From Halorutilus salinus (GTDB lineage Archaea; Halobacteriota; Halobacteria; Halobacteriales; Halorutilaceae): a stretch of 64,000 nt of DNA. Positions 9,508 to 17,922 of this stretch are shown one piece after another (within the stretch, counting starts at the first letter, position 1; each line of letters starts with the position of its first letter). Under the pieces are notes generated by a model, which was not told where the DNA came from, did no database searches, and saw only the letters and a program-made list of their open reading frames with translations. Location of the stretch: assembly GCF_026242195.1 (NCBI RefSeq), contig NZ_RKLV01000004.1, positions 1 to 64,000 of the forward strand, read 5' to 3'. The translations under genes and the position numbers were made by a program.

Positions 9508-11301
9508 TTATCCTTTCGACTGTATAGCGTAAAGCTCAGCGTACTCGCCTTCGTCTTCGAGTAGCTCCTCGTGCGAACCGGATTCAACTACTTCACCGTC
9601 TTCCAGCGTATATATCGTATCGGCGTTCTTGACCGTCGAAAGGCGGTGCGCGATTGCGATGATGCCGTAGTCGCGGTCCATCGCCTCTATCGAAGCCTGT
9701 ACCTCTTTCTCCAGACTGGAGTCTAAGTCACTCGTCGCTTCGTCGAGTACCAGAAAGTCTGCATCCTTTAGCAACGCACGCGCAAGAGCGACACGTTGAC
9801 GTTGTCCCCCCGATAGACGCACGCCGTCGTCACCTAACTCCGACTCGTATCCGTTCGGTAGGTCGTCCAAGAACTCGTCGACCTTCGCTATTTCGCAGAC
9901 GCGCTCCACCTCTTCCCGAGATGCGTCGCGGTTACCTACGGTAACGTTCCCCTCTAAACTGTCGTTGAACATGAACGGATCCTGACGTACAAGAGCGATA
10001 CGTGATCGCCACTCATCGATATCGTATTCGTCTATAGGCACCCCATCGCCGAGTATCTCGCCCTCGTCCGGGTCATACATCCGTGCCAACAGCGACACCA
10101 CTGTTGACTTACCTGCGCCTGACTGTCCGACGAAAGCGACGAAACCGCCGCGTTCCACGCCGAACGTGATGTCGCGGAGAACCTGTTCTTCGTCGTTGTA
10201 CGAGAAACGGACGTTGTCGAACTCAACGCGTTCGACCTTCGATACGGTGCGGTCTCCCGACTCTTCCTTTCGTTGCGTCAGTTCGTCGAGGAAGCCCTGT
10301 GTCCGTACGAGATGTGATATATGACCTTCGAGATTGTACACCTGACTGTTAAGACGGCTCACGAGCGGTGAGAGCCTGAACATAGCGAGTAAGAAGATAC
10401 CGAGTTCCCCCAGCGACAGACCCGTGAACACGAAGCCGAAGTATATCAGACCGAACAACACAAGCGTTGTAGTGAGATCGTAGAAGTTCTGAACCCCTAC
10501 CTTGTTTCGCTCCAGGCTGATGCTCGAAACGACGTACTGTCGAACGGATTCACGGAAGCTGTCAAATATCTCTTCGGTGAGACCGAAAAGCTTCACATCA
10601 CGTATACCCTGGGTTCCTGCTTGTGCAGTCTGCTGTACGGTTTCGTTCGCTTCCGCTACCCTGTTCCCTACGGTGTATGCAGGCTCTATGACGTACCTCA
10701 TGAGAAACGTGATACCGCCCAAGAGTGTTAGTGCGAAGAGAGCCATGGTAGGAGCCACGTAGAACATAACCGACAGGTAGACGAGGGCGAGAAACATGGT
10801 CTCCATCGACCGTACGCCGAACTTGATAGTACTTCCCGAGTACCTTGTCTCTGTGACTATGGAGTTTAGTATGTCGTCGGAACCCTCCTCATCGAAGTAT
10901 CCCACCTCTGCGTCAAGAGCGGCGTTGAGCGTTTTTGTACGCAGATCCCCCTCGTACCGTTTCTGAAGGATAGCCCTGAACCATCCAACCAGAAACGAAG
11001 CGGTAAAACGTACCGTCATCACTCCGGCGACGCCGAGGATCAGAAACTCAAGCGTAAACGGTATACCGACCGACTCGTATGCCGTTAGGAACATTCCGAG
11101 GAAGCCACCTGCCTCCGTAATAGGCTCCTCCGCCTGTGCGACCTCAAGTATGGGCCAGATGAAGCTGAGACCGATGCCCTCAAGAAATGCCGTGAAACCA
11201 CCTAAGACAGCTATAGTAGCTGTGAACTTCGGGTTGTAACGTGCAACACGAGCCAACGCTTCTATCTTTTTTCGTAGGGAGAGATCTCCTGTGTCGCTCA
11301 T
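9508..11301 (-). CDS. ABC exporter, fused permease and ATPase (MsbA/flippase type)
   Basis: Half-transporter with a type-IV ABC exporter fold. Residues 1-310 form six membrane helices and the intracellular loops. Residues from about 350 form the nucleotide-binding domain with Walker A GQSGAGKST (near 392), signature LSGGQRQR (near 498), Walker B FLVLDEAT (near 517) and the switch histidine in IIAIAHRL. It would work as a homodimer. In a glycan cluster the most likely cargo is a lipid-linked oligosaccharide or polysaccharide (inference from location). ATG start. It lies just downstream of the epimerase pseudogene and faces it. It appears intact. Confidence 0.85.
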   Translation of the reverse strand: MSDTGDLSLRKKIEALARVARYNPKFTATIAVLGGFTAFLEGIGLSFIWPILEVAQAEEPITEAGGFLGMFLTAYESVGIPFTLEFLILGVAGVMTVRFTASFLVGWFRAILQKRYEGDLRTKTLNAALDAEVGYFDEEGSDDILNSIVTETRYSGSTIKFGVRSMETMFLALVYLSVMFYVAPTMALFALTLLGGITFLMRYVIEPAYTVGNRVAEANETVQQTAQAGTQGIRDVKLFGLTEEIFDSFRESVRQYVVSSISLERNKVGVQNFYDLTTTLVLFGLIYFGFVFTGLSLGELGIFLLAMFRLSPLVSRLNSQVYNLEGHISHLVRTQGFLDELTQRKEESGDRTVSKVERVEFDNVRFSYNDEEQVLRDITFGVERGGFVAFVGQSGAGKSTVVSLLARMYDPDEGEILGDGVPIDEYDIDEWRSRIALVRQDPFMFNDSLEGNVTVGNRDASREEVERVCEIAKVDEFLDDLPNGYESELGDDGVRLSGGQRQRVALARALLKDADFLVLDEATSDLDSSLEKEVQASIEAMDRDYGIIAIAHRLSTVKNADTIYTLEDGEVVESGSHEELLEDEGEYAELYAIQSKG

Positions 11302-11475
11302 TTGGTTGGTTGATAACTTTGTCCTTCTATAATAAGGATACTGCTTCTAAAGCCTAATGAATCTAAATAGGTTCCCTTTCGACTCACCGAGGCTTGCGCT
11401 ACCTGCGTTCGAACCCACGCCAGCCGCTATGTTCTAACCCCACACATTATTACAAAGGGCTATATATTAGCTGTT

Positions 11476-12201
11476 ATGCAAGCCGTAGTACTAGCCGCGG
11501 GCAAAGGAACTCGCCTTGAACCGCTCACGGACGACAAGCCAAAGCCTCTCGTCGAACTCAACGGACGCCCTATACTCGAAGACGTATTCGACAACCTCAT
11601 AGAGATAGGCGTCGACGAGTTCGTGGTCGTTGTCGGGTACATGAAGGAGAAGATAATCGAGCGGTACGAGGATGAGTACCGCGGCGTGCCCATCACGTAC
11701 GCCCACCAGCGCGAGCAGAACGGGCTTGCGCACGCCCTCCTACAGACGGAGTCGCACGTCGACGGCGACTTCGTTCTGATGCTCGGCGACAACATCTTCC
11801 GTGGAAACCTCGGCGATGTGGTCAACCGTCAGCGCGAGGACCGAGCCGACGCGGCGTTCCTCGTCGAAGAGGTTCCGTACGAGGAGGCTTCGCGTTACGG
11901 GGTCTGTGACACCAACGAGTACGGCGAGATAGAGCGCGTCGTAGAGAAGCCCGACGACCCGCCGTCGAACCTCGTCATGACCGGATTCTACACCTTCACG
12001 CCCGCAATCTTCCACGCGTGCCATCTCGTACAGCCGAGCGACCGCGGCGAGTACGAACTGACGGACGCTATCAACCTCCTCATACAGTCGGGGCGCACCA
12101 TCGATGCGATACGTCTCGACGGCTGGCGCACCGACATCGGTTATCCGGAGGACCGTGACGAGGCGGAGGAACGTATACAGGAGGCGAAGGCTACCGAGTA
12201 A
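11476..12201 (+). CDS. aglF: AglF-like sugar-1-phosphate nucleotidyltransferase
   Basis: Nucleotidyltransferase that charges a sugar 1-phosphate, probably forming UDP-glucose. The 241-residue protein opens with VVLAAGKGTRLEPLT (residues 4-18) and KPKPLVELNGRPI, the dNTP/UTP-binding loop and conserved lysine. MLGDNIF carries the metal aspartate, and DIGYPED lies near the end. Size and sequence style match AglF, the haloarchaeal glucose-1-phosphate uridylyltransferase of N-glycosylation. The UDP-glucose dehydrogenase about 1 kb downstream would use its product. Unlike RmlA at 1741 it lacks the LPVYDKPM signature. GC content is that of the main genome. The symbol rests on similarity and context. 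Confidence 0.75.
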   Translation: MQAVVLAAGKGTRLEPLTDDKPKPLVELNGRPILEDVFDNLIEIGVDEFVVVVGYMKEKIIERYEDEYRGVPITYAHQREQNGLAHALLQTESHVDGDFVLMLGDNIFRGNLGDVVNRQREDRADAAFLVEEVPYEEASRYGVCDTNEYGEIERVVEKPDDPPSNLVMTGFYTFTPAIFHACHLVQPSDRGEYELTDAINLLIQSGRTIDAIRLDGWRTDIGYPEDRDEAEERIQEAKATE

Positions 12202-12215
12202 CCCGCTCAAGCTTG

Positions 12216-12794
12216 CTACGGTAGGTACTCCGGATCAACGTACGCGGAACAGTCGATGGGTACCCCTTTCCACATCATACCGATAGCTCTGTAGCCGTCC
12301 CACCCCTCCATTTCGATAATCGCCTGGTTCGTTTCGCAGAACTCCTCTTTCGACACCATGCCGTTGTCGTAGGCTATGTACAGCGGAAACGCCGGTGACG
12401 GTGTCTTCACCCCGTAGCCGTTCGGTTCAGCCGTCTTTCTTATCGAGTCTCTCCCGTCCCCGTCCATCACAAAGACAGCATCGTACTCGTCCCCCTGCTG
12501 TGCTATCTGAATCCTCAGCGACTCTTCTCCGGCGTTCTTCCCGTGCGGCTTCGGAACCGTGTTCACGAGAGACAAGCTACCGTCTTCTATCCCTTCCAAC
12601 GCGTGCTTGCTCCCTTCGTACCTGTACCGGTCCCGCGAACCTTCCGGAGAAGCCTTCCCCTCCTTGACGTGTCTTTCGAGTTCTTTCTTGACGACGTATG
12701 TCGTGTCCATCCTGATGTTGAAGAAGATGGTGTCCCGGAGTTCGGTGTTACCGATAGCTATCAGCGCGTCCGTGTCTATCAGAAGACGCCCCAT
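12216..12794 (-). CDS. PIN-domain toxin of a toxin-antitoxin pair
   Basis: Probable RNase toxin with a PIN-like nuclease fold, larger (192 residues) than classical VapC. Acidic residues that would bind metal sit in LLIDTDALIAIG at the N terminus, GEESLRIQI near residue 95 and VFVMDGDGR near 112. The antitoxin's stop and this ATG share one base (TGATG), so they are translationally coupled; the GTG one codon earlier is less likely. The gene order, antitoxin first, is that of type II systems. A second, related pair lies at 16437-17392. The target RNA is unknown. Confidence 0.65.
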   Translation of the reverse strand: MGRLLIDTDALIAIGNTELRDTIFFNIRMDTTYVVKKELERHVKEGKASPEGSRDRYRYEGSKHALEGIEDGSLSLVNTVPKPHGKNAGEESLRIQIAQQGDEYDAVFVMDGDGRDSIRKTAEPNGYGVKTPSPAFPLYIAYDNGMVSKEEFCETNQAIIEMEGWDGYRAIGMMWKGVPIDCSAYVDPEYLP

Positions 12795-13096
12795 CACTCG
12801 ACGATGTACTGAGAGGTGTCTCTTTCTGCCATCTCGGACGTGTCTTCCTTCATCCGCTCTATGTCGTTCAGTTCGTCGCCCAGTGCCACCTCTAACGCGG
12901 CTTTTGAGATTTCGCCTCTCTCGTACATCTCGTACAGTTCTATCTTCTCGTCGTCCGATAGTATCTCAGGTATCAGACGTTCCATAGCCACCCTGCCGAC
13001 CTCGCTCTCGTTCAGTCCGCCCACGCGGATCTCTTTGAGCACGTTAAGTACCTCTTTGATAGACTTCGATCTGAACTGAACCGTGTCTTCTTCCAT
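12794..13096 (-). CDS. UPF0175-like antitoxin
   Basis: Small acidic protein (100 residues) directly upstream of the PIN toxin and coupled to it. The segment IELYEMYERGEISKAALEVA resembles the helix-turn-helix region of UPF0175-type antitoxins, as does AYYDGRIDHSIAEDILG in the antitoxin at 16437. It would bind and silence the toxin and repress its own promoter. The start is ATG, with a TATA box 27 bases upstream, so the mRNA is probably leaderless. Confidence 0.6.
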   Translation of the reverse strand: MEEDTVQFRSKSIKEVLNVLKEIRVGGLNESEVGRVAMERLIPEILSDDEKIELYEMYERGEISKAALEVALGDELNDIERMKEDTSEMAERDTSQYIVE

Positions 13097-13118
13097 AACG
13101 ATGGTTCGGGACCAACGA

Positions 13119-13127
13119 GTATAAATC
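13119..13127 (-). promoter_or_regulatory. TATA box of the 12.2-13.1 kb toxin-antitoxin operon
   Basis: GATTTATAC on the minus strand is centred 27 bases before the antitoxin ATG, the spacing expected for a leaderless archaeal transcript. Confidence 0.5.
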
Positions 13128-13179
13128 TGTGGTAACAGTAATACATGTAATACAAACGTCCGACCACGGGTTCCTCGTA

Positions 13180-13198
13180 ACAGTTATGCGGTAACTGT
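13180..13198. repeat. inverted repeat upstream of ugd
   Basis: ACAGTTA and TAACTGT form perfect 7-base arms around a 5-base spacer, 16 bases before the ugd ATG and between the divergent toxin-antitoxin operon and ugd. The position suits a regulator site for ugd; no regulator is identified. Confidence 0.4.
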
Positions 13199-13213
13199 CC
13201 ATACCACGGGTAG

Positions 13214-15907
13214 ATGAAAGTCTCCGTCATAGGAAGCGGTTACGTCGGAACCACCGTCGCCGTCTGTCTCGCCGAACTCGGTCACGAGGTCGTCAACGTC
13301 GACATAGACGGGGATACTGTCGCGTCGATGAACAACGGCGTCGCGCCTATACACGAACCGCGACTCGGCGAACTCGTTGAGGAACATGCCGAAAGCGGGG
13401 CACTGCGCGCGACGACCGAGTACGACGCCGTCCGTGAGACGGACGTAACTCTCATCTGTCTCCCGACCCCCTCGCGCGACGACGGAGCCGTAGACACCTC
13501 GGTTGTCGAGGAAGGCGCGCGGTCGGTCGGCGAAGCGCTCGCGGGGAAGGACGGCTACCACGTCGTCGGCGTAAAGAGCACCGTCGTTCCGGGTACGGTT
13601 GAGGATGCCGTCGTCCCTGCCGTTGAGGAAGCATCGGACAGGAGCGTCGGCGACGGCTTCGGTGTCGTGTCGAACCCCGAGTTTCTGCGCGAAGGTACCG
13701 CAGTCGACGACTTCCTCGACCCCGACAAGGTCGTTGTAGGCGCTTCGGACGGACGTGCGCGCGATGTCCTACGCCGACTCTACGAACCGCTTCTCGAACG
13801 TTCCGACGCGGAGTACGTCGAAACGGGTGTGCGCGAGGCGGAGACGATAAAGTACGCCAACAACGCCTTCCTCGCCTCGAAGCTCTCCGTCGTCAACGAG
13901 ATAGCCAACGTCTGTAAGGAAGCGGGTGTCGACTCGTACGAGGTCATGGACGCGGTGGGTATCGACCACCGTATATCGTCGTCGTTCACCCGCTCCGGAC
14001 TCGGATGGGGAGGGTCGTGCCTCACCGGGGACGAGCGTGTAATCGTGAAGGACAACGGCGAGACGGAACATACGACCCTCGCGGAGTTCTACGGCGAGTA
14101 CGCCGCGAACGACGAACTCGACGATGTGTCGGTGCTGAGCCGTGGTGACGACGGTTCGTGGGCGTTCAAGCCCGTTGTCGCGGCGACGCGGCGTGAGTAC
14201 GACGGCGAACTCCACACGTTCCACACGAGCATGAACAAGACCGTCACCGTCACGCACGACCACCCGATGCTAACCGTCGAGAACGGCGAAACCGTCGTGT
14301 GTGAAGCGCGTGACCTCTCCGAGGGCGACGCGCTACCGGTCCTCGACAGCATCCCCGAAGACTCCGTCGGAGCCTTCGATCTGATCGGGTACGCCGAAGG
14401 GTCGTCCGATTTCGACGAGGACTCCGTCTACCTGAAGCCGACGGTCGACCTCAAAGAACACAAGGACGAACTCCGTGACGCTCTCTCCGAGTACAACGAG
14501 GCGTTCGGCTACGACAGGGTCCACGAGTTTGTCCGTAACGGATACCTGAGTCTTGACGCCTTCCTCGCCGCCGAGGACGAACTGCCGCTCTGTAGGACAG
14601 ACGTTGCGTTGTACACGACGGTGGGTGGAGGGCAGACGTACGTTCCCGCTGTTCTCGACGCCGACGAGGATTTCTGGAGGTTTATCGGGTACTACATCAG
14701 CGAAGGACACGTCGCTGACGACGACTCCGGTCACGGCTCCAAGACTCGTCGCCGTGTCTTCCTCAGCTTCCATCCTTCGGATGAGCAAGAGTACGTCGAA
14801 GACGTCACGTCGTATCTTGACCGTATCGGTGTGCGCCACAAGACGCGGACGAAGGAGACGACGACGGATATCGAGGTATCGAGCCGCGTTCTCGCGGGCT
14901 TTCTCGAACATATCGGCTGTGGAACCGACTCTTACACGGCGCGGATTCCGGACGCGGCGTACGACGAACCCGCCCAAAACCGTCTCGCTCTCCTCTCCGG
15001 ACTGTTCCGCGGTGACGGACACGTTGAGTACACGAACCATTCGAACGCCGTCGTTTACGACTACGGCTCCGTGAGTGAGGAGCTGATACAGGGTATGCAG
15101 GTTCTCCTCCACAGCCTCGGTATCGTTCCGAGCTATAAGTCATCGCGTTCCGAGAAGTCGACGCAGATGGCGCATTTCCTCCGGGTTAGTTCGAAGGGGC
15201 AGGTCGCCGCGCTGAAGGATATCTATCTCCCGTCTGAACGCGAGAGGATAGAACGACGGCTGAACAGCTACGACCGCGAGGTCGCACCGATGGGGTACGC
15301 CGCGGACGGAGGGATGACAACCGTAAGCGTGCGCGATACCGTGGTCGAGGAGGAGACGACGGACGTATACTCACTCGAAGTCGAAGATAGCCACAACTTC
15401 GTGACGACCGATGGACTCGTCGTCCACAACTGCTTCCCCAAGGATGTCGATGCTCTCCGTTCGTTCGCGCGTTCCGAGGGCTACGAAACCGAGCTACTCG
15501 ACGCCGTCGTGGACGTAAACGACAGACAGGCGCACCGCGCGGTCGAACTCCTGCGTAGACACGTCGAACTCGACGGTGCGCGTGTCGCTGTACTTGGACT
15601 TGCGTTCAAGCCACAGACGGATGACGTCCGTAACTCGCGTGCGCTCGACGTTATACGGCTCCTCGACGAACGGGGCGCTGACGTTGTCGCATACGACCCC
15701 GAGGCGACCGAGAACGCGCGTAGAGCTTTGGACATTGACGTGGAGTACGCCGACTCGGCGCAAGACGCGGTTGAAGACGCCGCCGGTATCGTGATAGCCA
15801 CCGACTGGGACGAGTTCGAGGGGATCGACGCGTCGGGTGCGGTCGTCGTCGACGGAAGACGTGTAGAGGTGAGGAACGCCGAGGTCTACGAAGGTCTGTG
15901 TTGGTAG
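13214..15907 (+). CDS. aglM: UDP-glucose/GDP-mannose 6-dehydrogenase with intein (AglM-like)
   Basis: Oxidises UDP-glucose to UDP-glucuronate with two NAD+, supplying hexuronic acids for the surface glycan. The 897-residue precursor consists of an N-extein (1-268), an intein (269-739) and a C-extein (740-897); the spliced enzyme has 426 residues, normal for the family. The NAD loop is GSGYVG (7-12). KYANNAFLASKLS is the central-domain helix with the conserved Lys and Asn, and the catalytic motif GGS-CFPKD is formed only after splicing, with Cys740 as the nucleophile. FKPQTDDVRNSRA is the UDP-binding C-terminal site. The precursor should therefore be inactive until spliced. aglF upstream would supply its substrate. 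Confidence 0.9.
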   Translation: MKVSVIGSGYVGTTVAVCLAELGHEVVNVDIDGDTVASMNNGVAPIHEPRLGELVEEHAESGALRATTEYDAVRETDVTLICLPTPSRDDGAVDTSVVEEGARSVGEALAGKDGYHVVGVKSTVVPGTVEDAVVPAVEEASDRSVGDGFGVVSNPEFLREGTAVDDFLDPDKVVVGASDGRARDVLRRLYEPLLERSDAEYVETGVREAETIKYANNAFLASKLSVVNEIANVCKEAGVDSYEVMDAVGIDHRISSSFTRSGLGWGGSCLTGDERVIVKDNGETEHTTLAEFYGEYAANDELDDVSVLSRGDDGSWAFKPVVAATRREYDGELHTFHTSMNKTVTVTHDHPMLTVENGETVVCEARDLSEGDALPVLDSIPEDSVGAFDLIGYAEGSSDFDEDSVYLKPTVDLKEHKDELRDALSEYNEAFGYDRVHEFVRNGYLSLDAFLAAEDELPLCRTDVALYTTVGGGQTYVPAVLDADEDFWRFIGYYISEGHVADDDSGHGSKTRRRVFLSFHPSDEQEYVEDVTSYLDRIGVRHKTRTKETTTDIEVSSRVLAGFLEHIGCGTDSYTARIPDAAYDEPAQNRLALLSGLFRGDGHVEYTNHSNAVVYDYGSVSEELIQGMQVLLHSLGIVPSYKSSRSEKSTQMAHFLRVSSKGQVAALKDIYLPSERERIERRLNSYDREVAPMGYAADGGMTTVSVRDTVVEEETTDVYSLEVEDSHNFVTTDGLVVHNCFPKDVDALRSFARSEGYETELLDAVVDVNDRQAHRAVELLRRHVELDGARVAVLGLAFKPQTDDVRNSRALDVIRLLDERGADVVAYDPEATENARRALDIDVEYADSAQDAVEDAAGIVIATDWDEFEGIDASGAVVVDGRRVEVRNAEVYEGLCW
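14018..15430 (+). mobile_element. intein with LAGLIDADG homing endonuclease
   Basis: In-frame intein of 471 residues inside the UDP-glucose dehydrogenase. It starts with Cys269 (CLTGDERV, block A), has VTHDHPML near residue 348 (block B) and ends with SHNFVTTDGLVVHN (blocks F and G, His738-Asn739), followed by Cys740. The splice residues are all present, so splicing should work. Between the splicing halves lie two LAGLIDADG motifs, FIGYYISEGH (490-499, acid Glu497) and LLSGLFRGDGH (593-603, acid Asp601), so the homing endonuclease looks intact. The insertion point is the codon of the host's catalytic cysteine. Inteins in UDP-glucose dehydrogenase are known from Methanocaldococcus. Confidence 0.92.
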
Positions 15908-16225
15908 TCAGTCGTCGGTGAGAACGCCGGGAAGGAACCTGTCCTCGTGCGCCTCGACACGTTCGCGTACGCCGTCGCGGGTCAACGTCTCCAACGTCTG
16001 TCGTATCCCCTCTTCGAGCGTGTGACGTTGTCCACCCACGAGGTCGAGGAAGGCGTCGTTCTCCATCTCCATCTTGTGCTCCTCGTCCTCCTCGCGCGGG
16101 TTCTCGTAATGCTTCACCTCGGCGTCGAGACCGAATTCGTCGCCGACCTCGCTTATCGTCTCCGCAAGGTCGACGATAGCGACGGGGCGCGTCACCTGAT
16201 TGTAGACTCCTTTCGATGCGTCAGG
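15908..16225 (-). pseudogene. 3' fragment of an SqdB-like nucleotide-sugar synthase
   Basis: Only the C-terminal ~105 residues of an extended SDR resembling UDP-sulfoquinovose synthase (SqdB/Agl3). The readable part runs from PDASKGVYNQVTRPV through DLAETI and the hallmark HYENPREEDEEH to LTDD. The stop is right after the ugd stop on the opposite strand. Upstream of about 16225 the similarity ends, and no N-terminal NAD-binding part is present, so it cannot be an enzyme. A GTG at 16195 could start a 95-residue peptide, but I consider that a remnant. It adds to the evidence for gene decay in this glycan island and hints that the ancestral glycan carried a sulfonated or otherwise modified sugar. 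Confidence 0.7.
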
Positions 16226-16335
16226 CGGCGGTGACCGACAACGGTTCGTTCGTCGCGGGTCTTAGCAGGTACTTTGACCTGATCTGGGAGCATGAGAGCA
16301 CCGAAACCGACGGTGTGTCAGGGTCGCCGTTCTGA
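16216..16335 (+). other. short ORF, possible regulator remnant
   Basis: A 39-residue plus-strand frame beginning ATG at 16216 and overlapping the SqdB remnant by a few bases. It contains FVAGLSRYFDLIWEHES, which looks like a genuine protein C terminus with an aromatic YFDLIWE pattern as found at the ends of some haloarchaeal regulators. No upstream domain is present. I regard it as a probable 3' remnant joined to the SqdB remnant by a rearrangement; it could also be chance. Confidence 0.2.
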
Positions 16336-16406
16336 ATCATAGCCTCTGTCTCCGGAGACCACATACCACACTTCCTATCATCCTATACGTACCGTCCACA
16401 GGAGTT

Positions 16407-16433
16407 AATTGTGTGTAGAACCTACACATAATT
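16407..16433. promoter_or_regulatory. palindromic operator of the 16.4 kb toxin-antitoxin operon
   Basis: AATTGTGTGTAG and CTACACATAATT are 12-base arms (one mismatch) around a 3-base spacer, ending 3 bases before the antitoxin ATG. The position over the expected transcription start fits autorepression by the antitoxin or its complex with toxin, the usual type II arrangement. Confidence 0.6.
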
Positions 16434-16436
16434 GCG

Positions 16437-16826
16437 ATGCCGGAGGAAAAGAAGCGCGTCGACTTCAACGCGGACGTCTCGGTCATTGAAAGCGCCGACA
16501 GCATCACTGAGGTAACCAACGATACCCGAACCGACTTCATTATCGACGCCATCAAAAACGAAATCAGGAAGCTCAGGAACGATGAAGACTTCCGTCAGGA
16601 AGTAGTCGACGCGTACTACGACGGCCGTATCGACCACAGTATAGCCGAGGATATACTCGGGGTCGAAGAGGCAACACGGATGAAACTCCTGAAGGAGTCC
16701 ATCGATAGAACACCACCGGAACCCCAACTTGAAGACAGTGTTCCAACGGATGAGGAGTTCTACGACGGCAAGGTACCGACATGGAAACCGGACGAGAGGT
16801 CCAAGTCGGCGAGCGAGGGAACGTAG
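16437..16826 (+). CDS. UPF0175-like antitoxin
   Basis: Antitoxin of a PIN-toxin pair (129 residues, acidic). Residues about 30-85 hold short helices; VVDAYYDGRIDHSIAEDILG resembles the UPF0175 helix-turn-helix segment and is related in pattern to the antitoxin at 12794. The C-terminal part, rich in Pro, Glu and Asp, is likely flexible and may wrap the toxin, as in other antitoxins. It starts at ATG directly after a large palindrome, which fits autoregulation. The toxin gene follows 8 bases downstream. Confidence 0.6.
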   Translation: MPEEKKRVDFNADVSVIESADSITEVTNDTRTDFIIDAIKNEIRKLRNDEDFRQEVVDAYYDGRIDHSIAEDILGVEEATRMKLLKESIDRTPPEPQLEDSVPTDEEFYDGKVPTWKPDERSKSASEGT

Positions 16827-16834
16827 ACCGGAGG

Positions 16835-17392
16835 ATGGCAGGGAAAGCCGTCGCAGTTGTTGATACCAACGTCCTGCTGAACCTCGCGATCCCGGTCGTC
16901 GACAACCGCTCGAAAGCACCCACCGGAGAGGATCCGTTCAAGACTCTGCTTGTTTCCTACGACATACATGTACCAGACAGCGTGCTCGGGGAGGTCACCG
17001 ACGCCTCCGGGGGCGACGATCTTCTCTCCCAAGCCGCAAAACTCGTGCTCCGAGCGGCGGACAGCCTGACAACCCATGATGTACGTGATGAGGTGGGAGA
17101 ACCGGTTGACTACGGACTTGACCGGGGTGAGTCAGAAGCGATCTGGCTGACGAACAACCGTAACGTGGACTTCTTGATCACCGACGATTTCGGCTCGACA
17201 AAATACCTCTTGCTCAACCTCGCGCTTGAAGATCGGAACAAGCTGTTTACGACCCCTCATATACTCTGTACCCTCGCCGCCGACGGTGCTCTTCATCCCG
17301 AGTACGTGGAAGAGGCTCTCACCTACTACTTCGAAACGAAATCTTGGGACGGGAAGTACGTGGGTCTGCTCCGAGAAAGATACTTACGCTGA
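16835..17392 (+). CDS. PIN-domain toxin
   Basis: PIN-fold ribonuclease toxin of 185 residues. Metal-binding acidic residues: VVDTNVLLNL (Asp near residue 9), DRGESEAIWL (Glu near 97) and FLITDDFGS (Asp pair near 113). I chose the ATG at 16835, since GGAGG precedes it closely and the PIN fold starts right there; a longer frame from 16781 would overlap the antitoxin. It forms an operon with the preceding antitoxin. It is larger than classical VapC and similar in plan to the toxin at 12216. The substrate is unknown. Confidence 0.7.
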   Translation: MAGKAVAVVDTNVLLNLAIPVVDNRSKAPTGEDPFKTLLVSYDIHVPDSVLGEVTDASGGDDLLSQAAKLVLRAADSLTTHDVRDEVGEPVDYGLDRGESEAIWLTNNRNVDFLITDDFGSTKYLLLNLALEDRNKLFTTPHILCTLAADGALHPEYVEEALTYYFETKSWDGKYVGLLRERYLR

Positions 17393-17696
17393 GAGGGTTG
17401 GAGACCGGCAAGACCTCTTGGAATGGAGTTAACCTTTGAGAAATGTCTTCCTAGAGAATTTCAATTCATAATCCCCTTCCCTTTGTGCGTCAGCTAAGAC
17501 GACATAGCAGTAACCACTACATGTTGGGGGCAATAGACGAAGACAGAGGTGGTATTTTCAGCAGACCCGGCTCAGAACATTTGATAGCCCCTCTAAAAAC
17601 TTCTAAAGAACAAATTCCTCTGCCCAAGCGGTGGCTTTCGCCGTATTACATAATACAGCTAATGTAGTATGTATACATGAGTCGCCGGAACAGATT

Positions 17697-17717
17697 CCCT
17701 GACACTGTCTGTCAGGG
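17697..17717. repeat. inverted repeat 1 (TGACA core)
   Basis: CCCTGACA and TGTCAGGG are perfect 8-base arms around a 5-base spacer. The TGACA/TGTCA core recurs in the two repeats about 200 bases downstream. Confidence 0.6.
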
Positions 17718-17880
17718 CATACTGTCGGGGAAGGGTCCAAGACAGCCGTCCAAGACATCTCGTTAGGTAGACGTACGGCTAGGCGTACGGACACGTACGC
17801 CGCGGCGCGTTTGTTCTAGACAAGGTATCCTACACAGACTGTCTATATAGTGGGTAATGGAGGAGGTTTTCCGCCGACAC

Positions 17881-17912
17881 CCTGACAGTAGACGGTGACG
17901 GACAGTGTCAGG
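17881..17912. repeat. inverted repeat 2 (TGACA core)
   Basis: CCTGACA and TGTCAGG are perfect 7-base arms around an 18-base spacer, with the same arms as repeat 1 minus one base. Confidence 0.6.
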
Positions 17913-17922
17913 ATGTTCATAT

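Noticed and set aside
11395-11435. TTCGAACCC-like T-arm sequence between the ABC exporter and aglF
   Set aside because: The flanking arms do not pair as a 5-bp T stem and no further cloverleaf parts are present; at most a very short tRNA fragment.
11461-11470. Strong TATA-like CTATATATTA before aglF
   Set aside because: It lies only a few bases before the ATG, too close to drive a transcript that includes the start codon.
14333-15112. 259-residue open frame antisense to the intein
   Set aside because: Arg/Val-rich shadow frame without family motifs; the intein on the plus strand explains the conservation.
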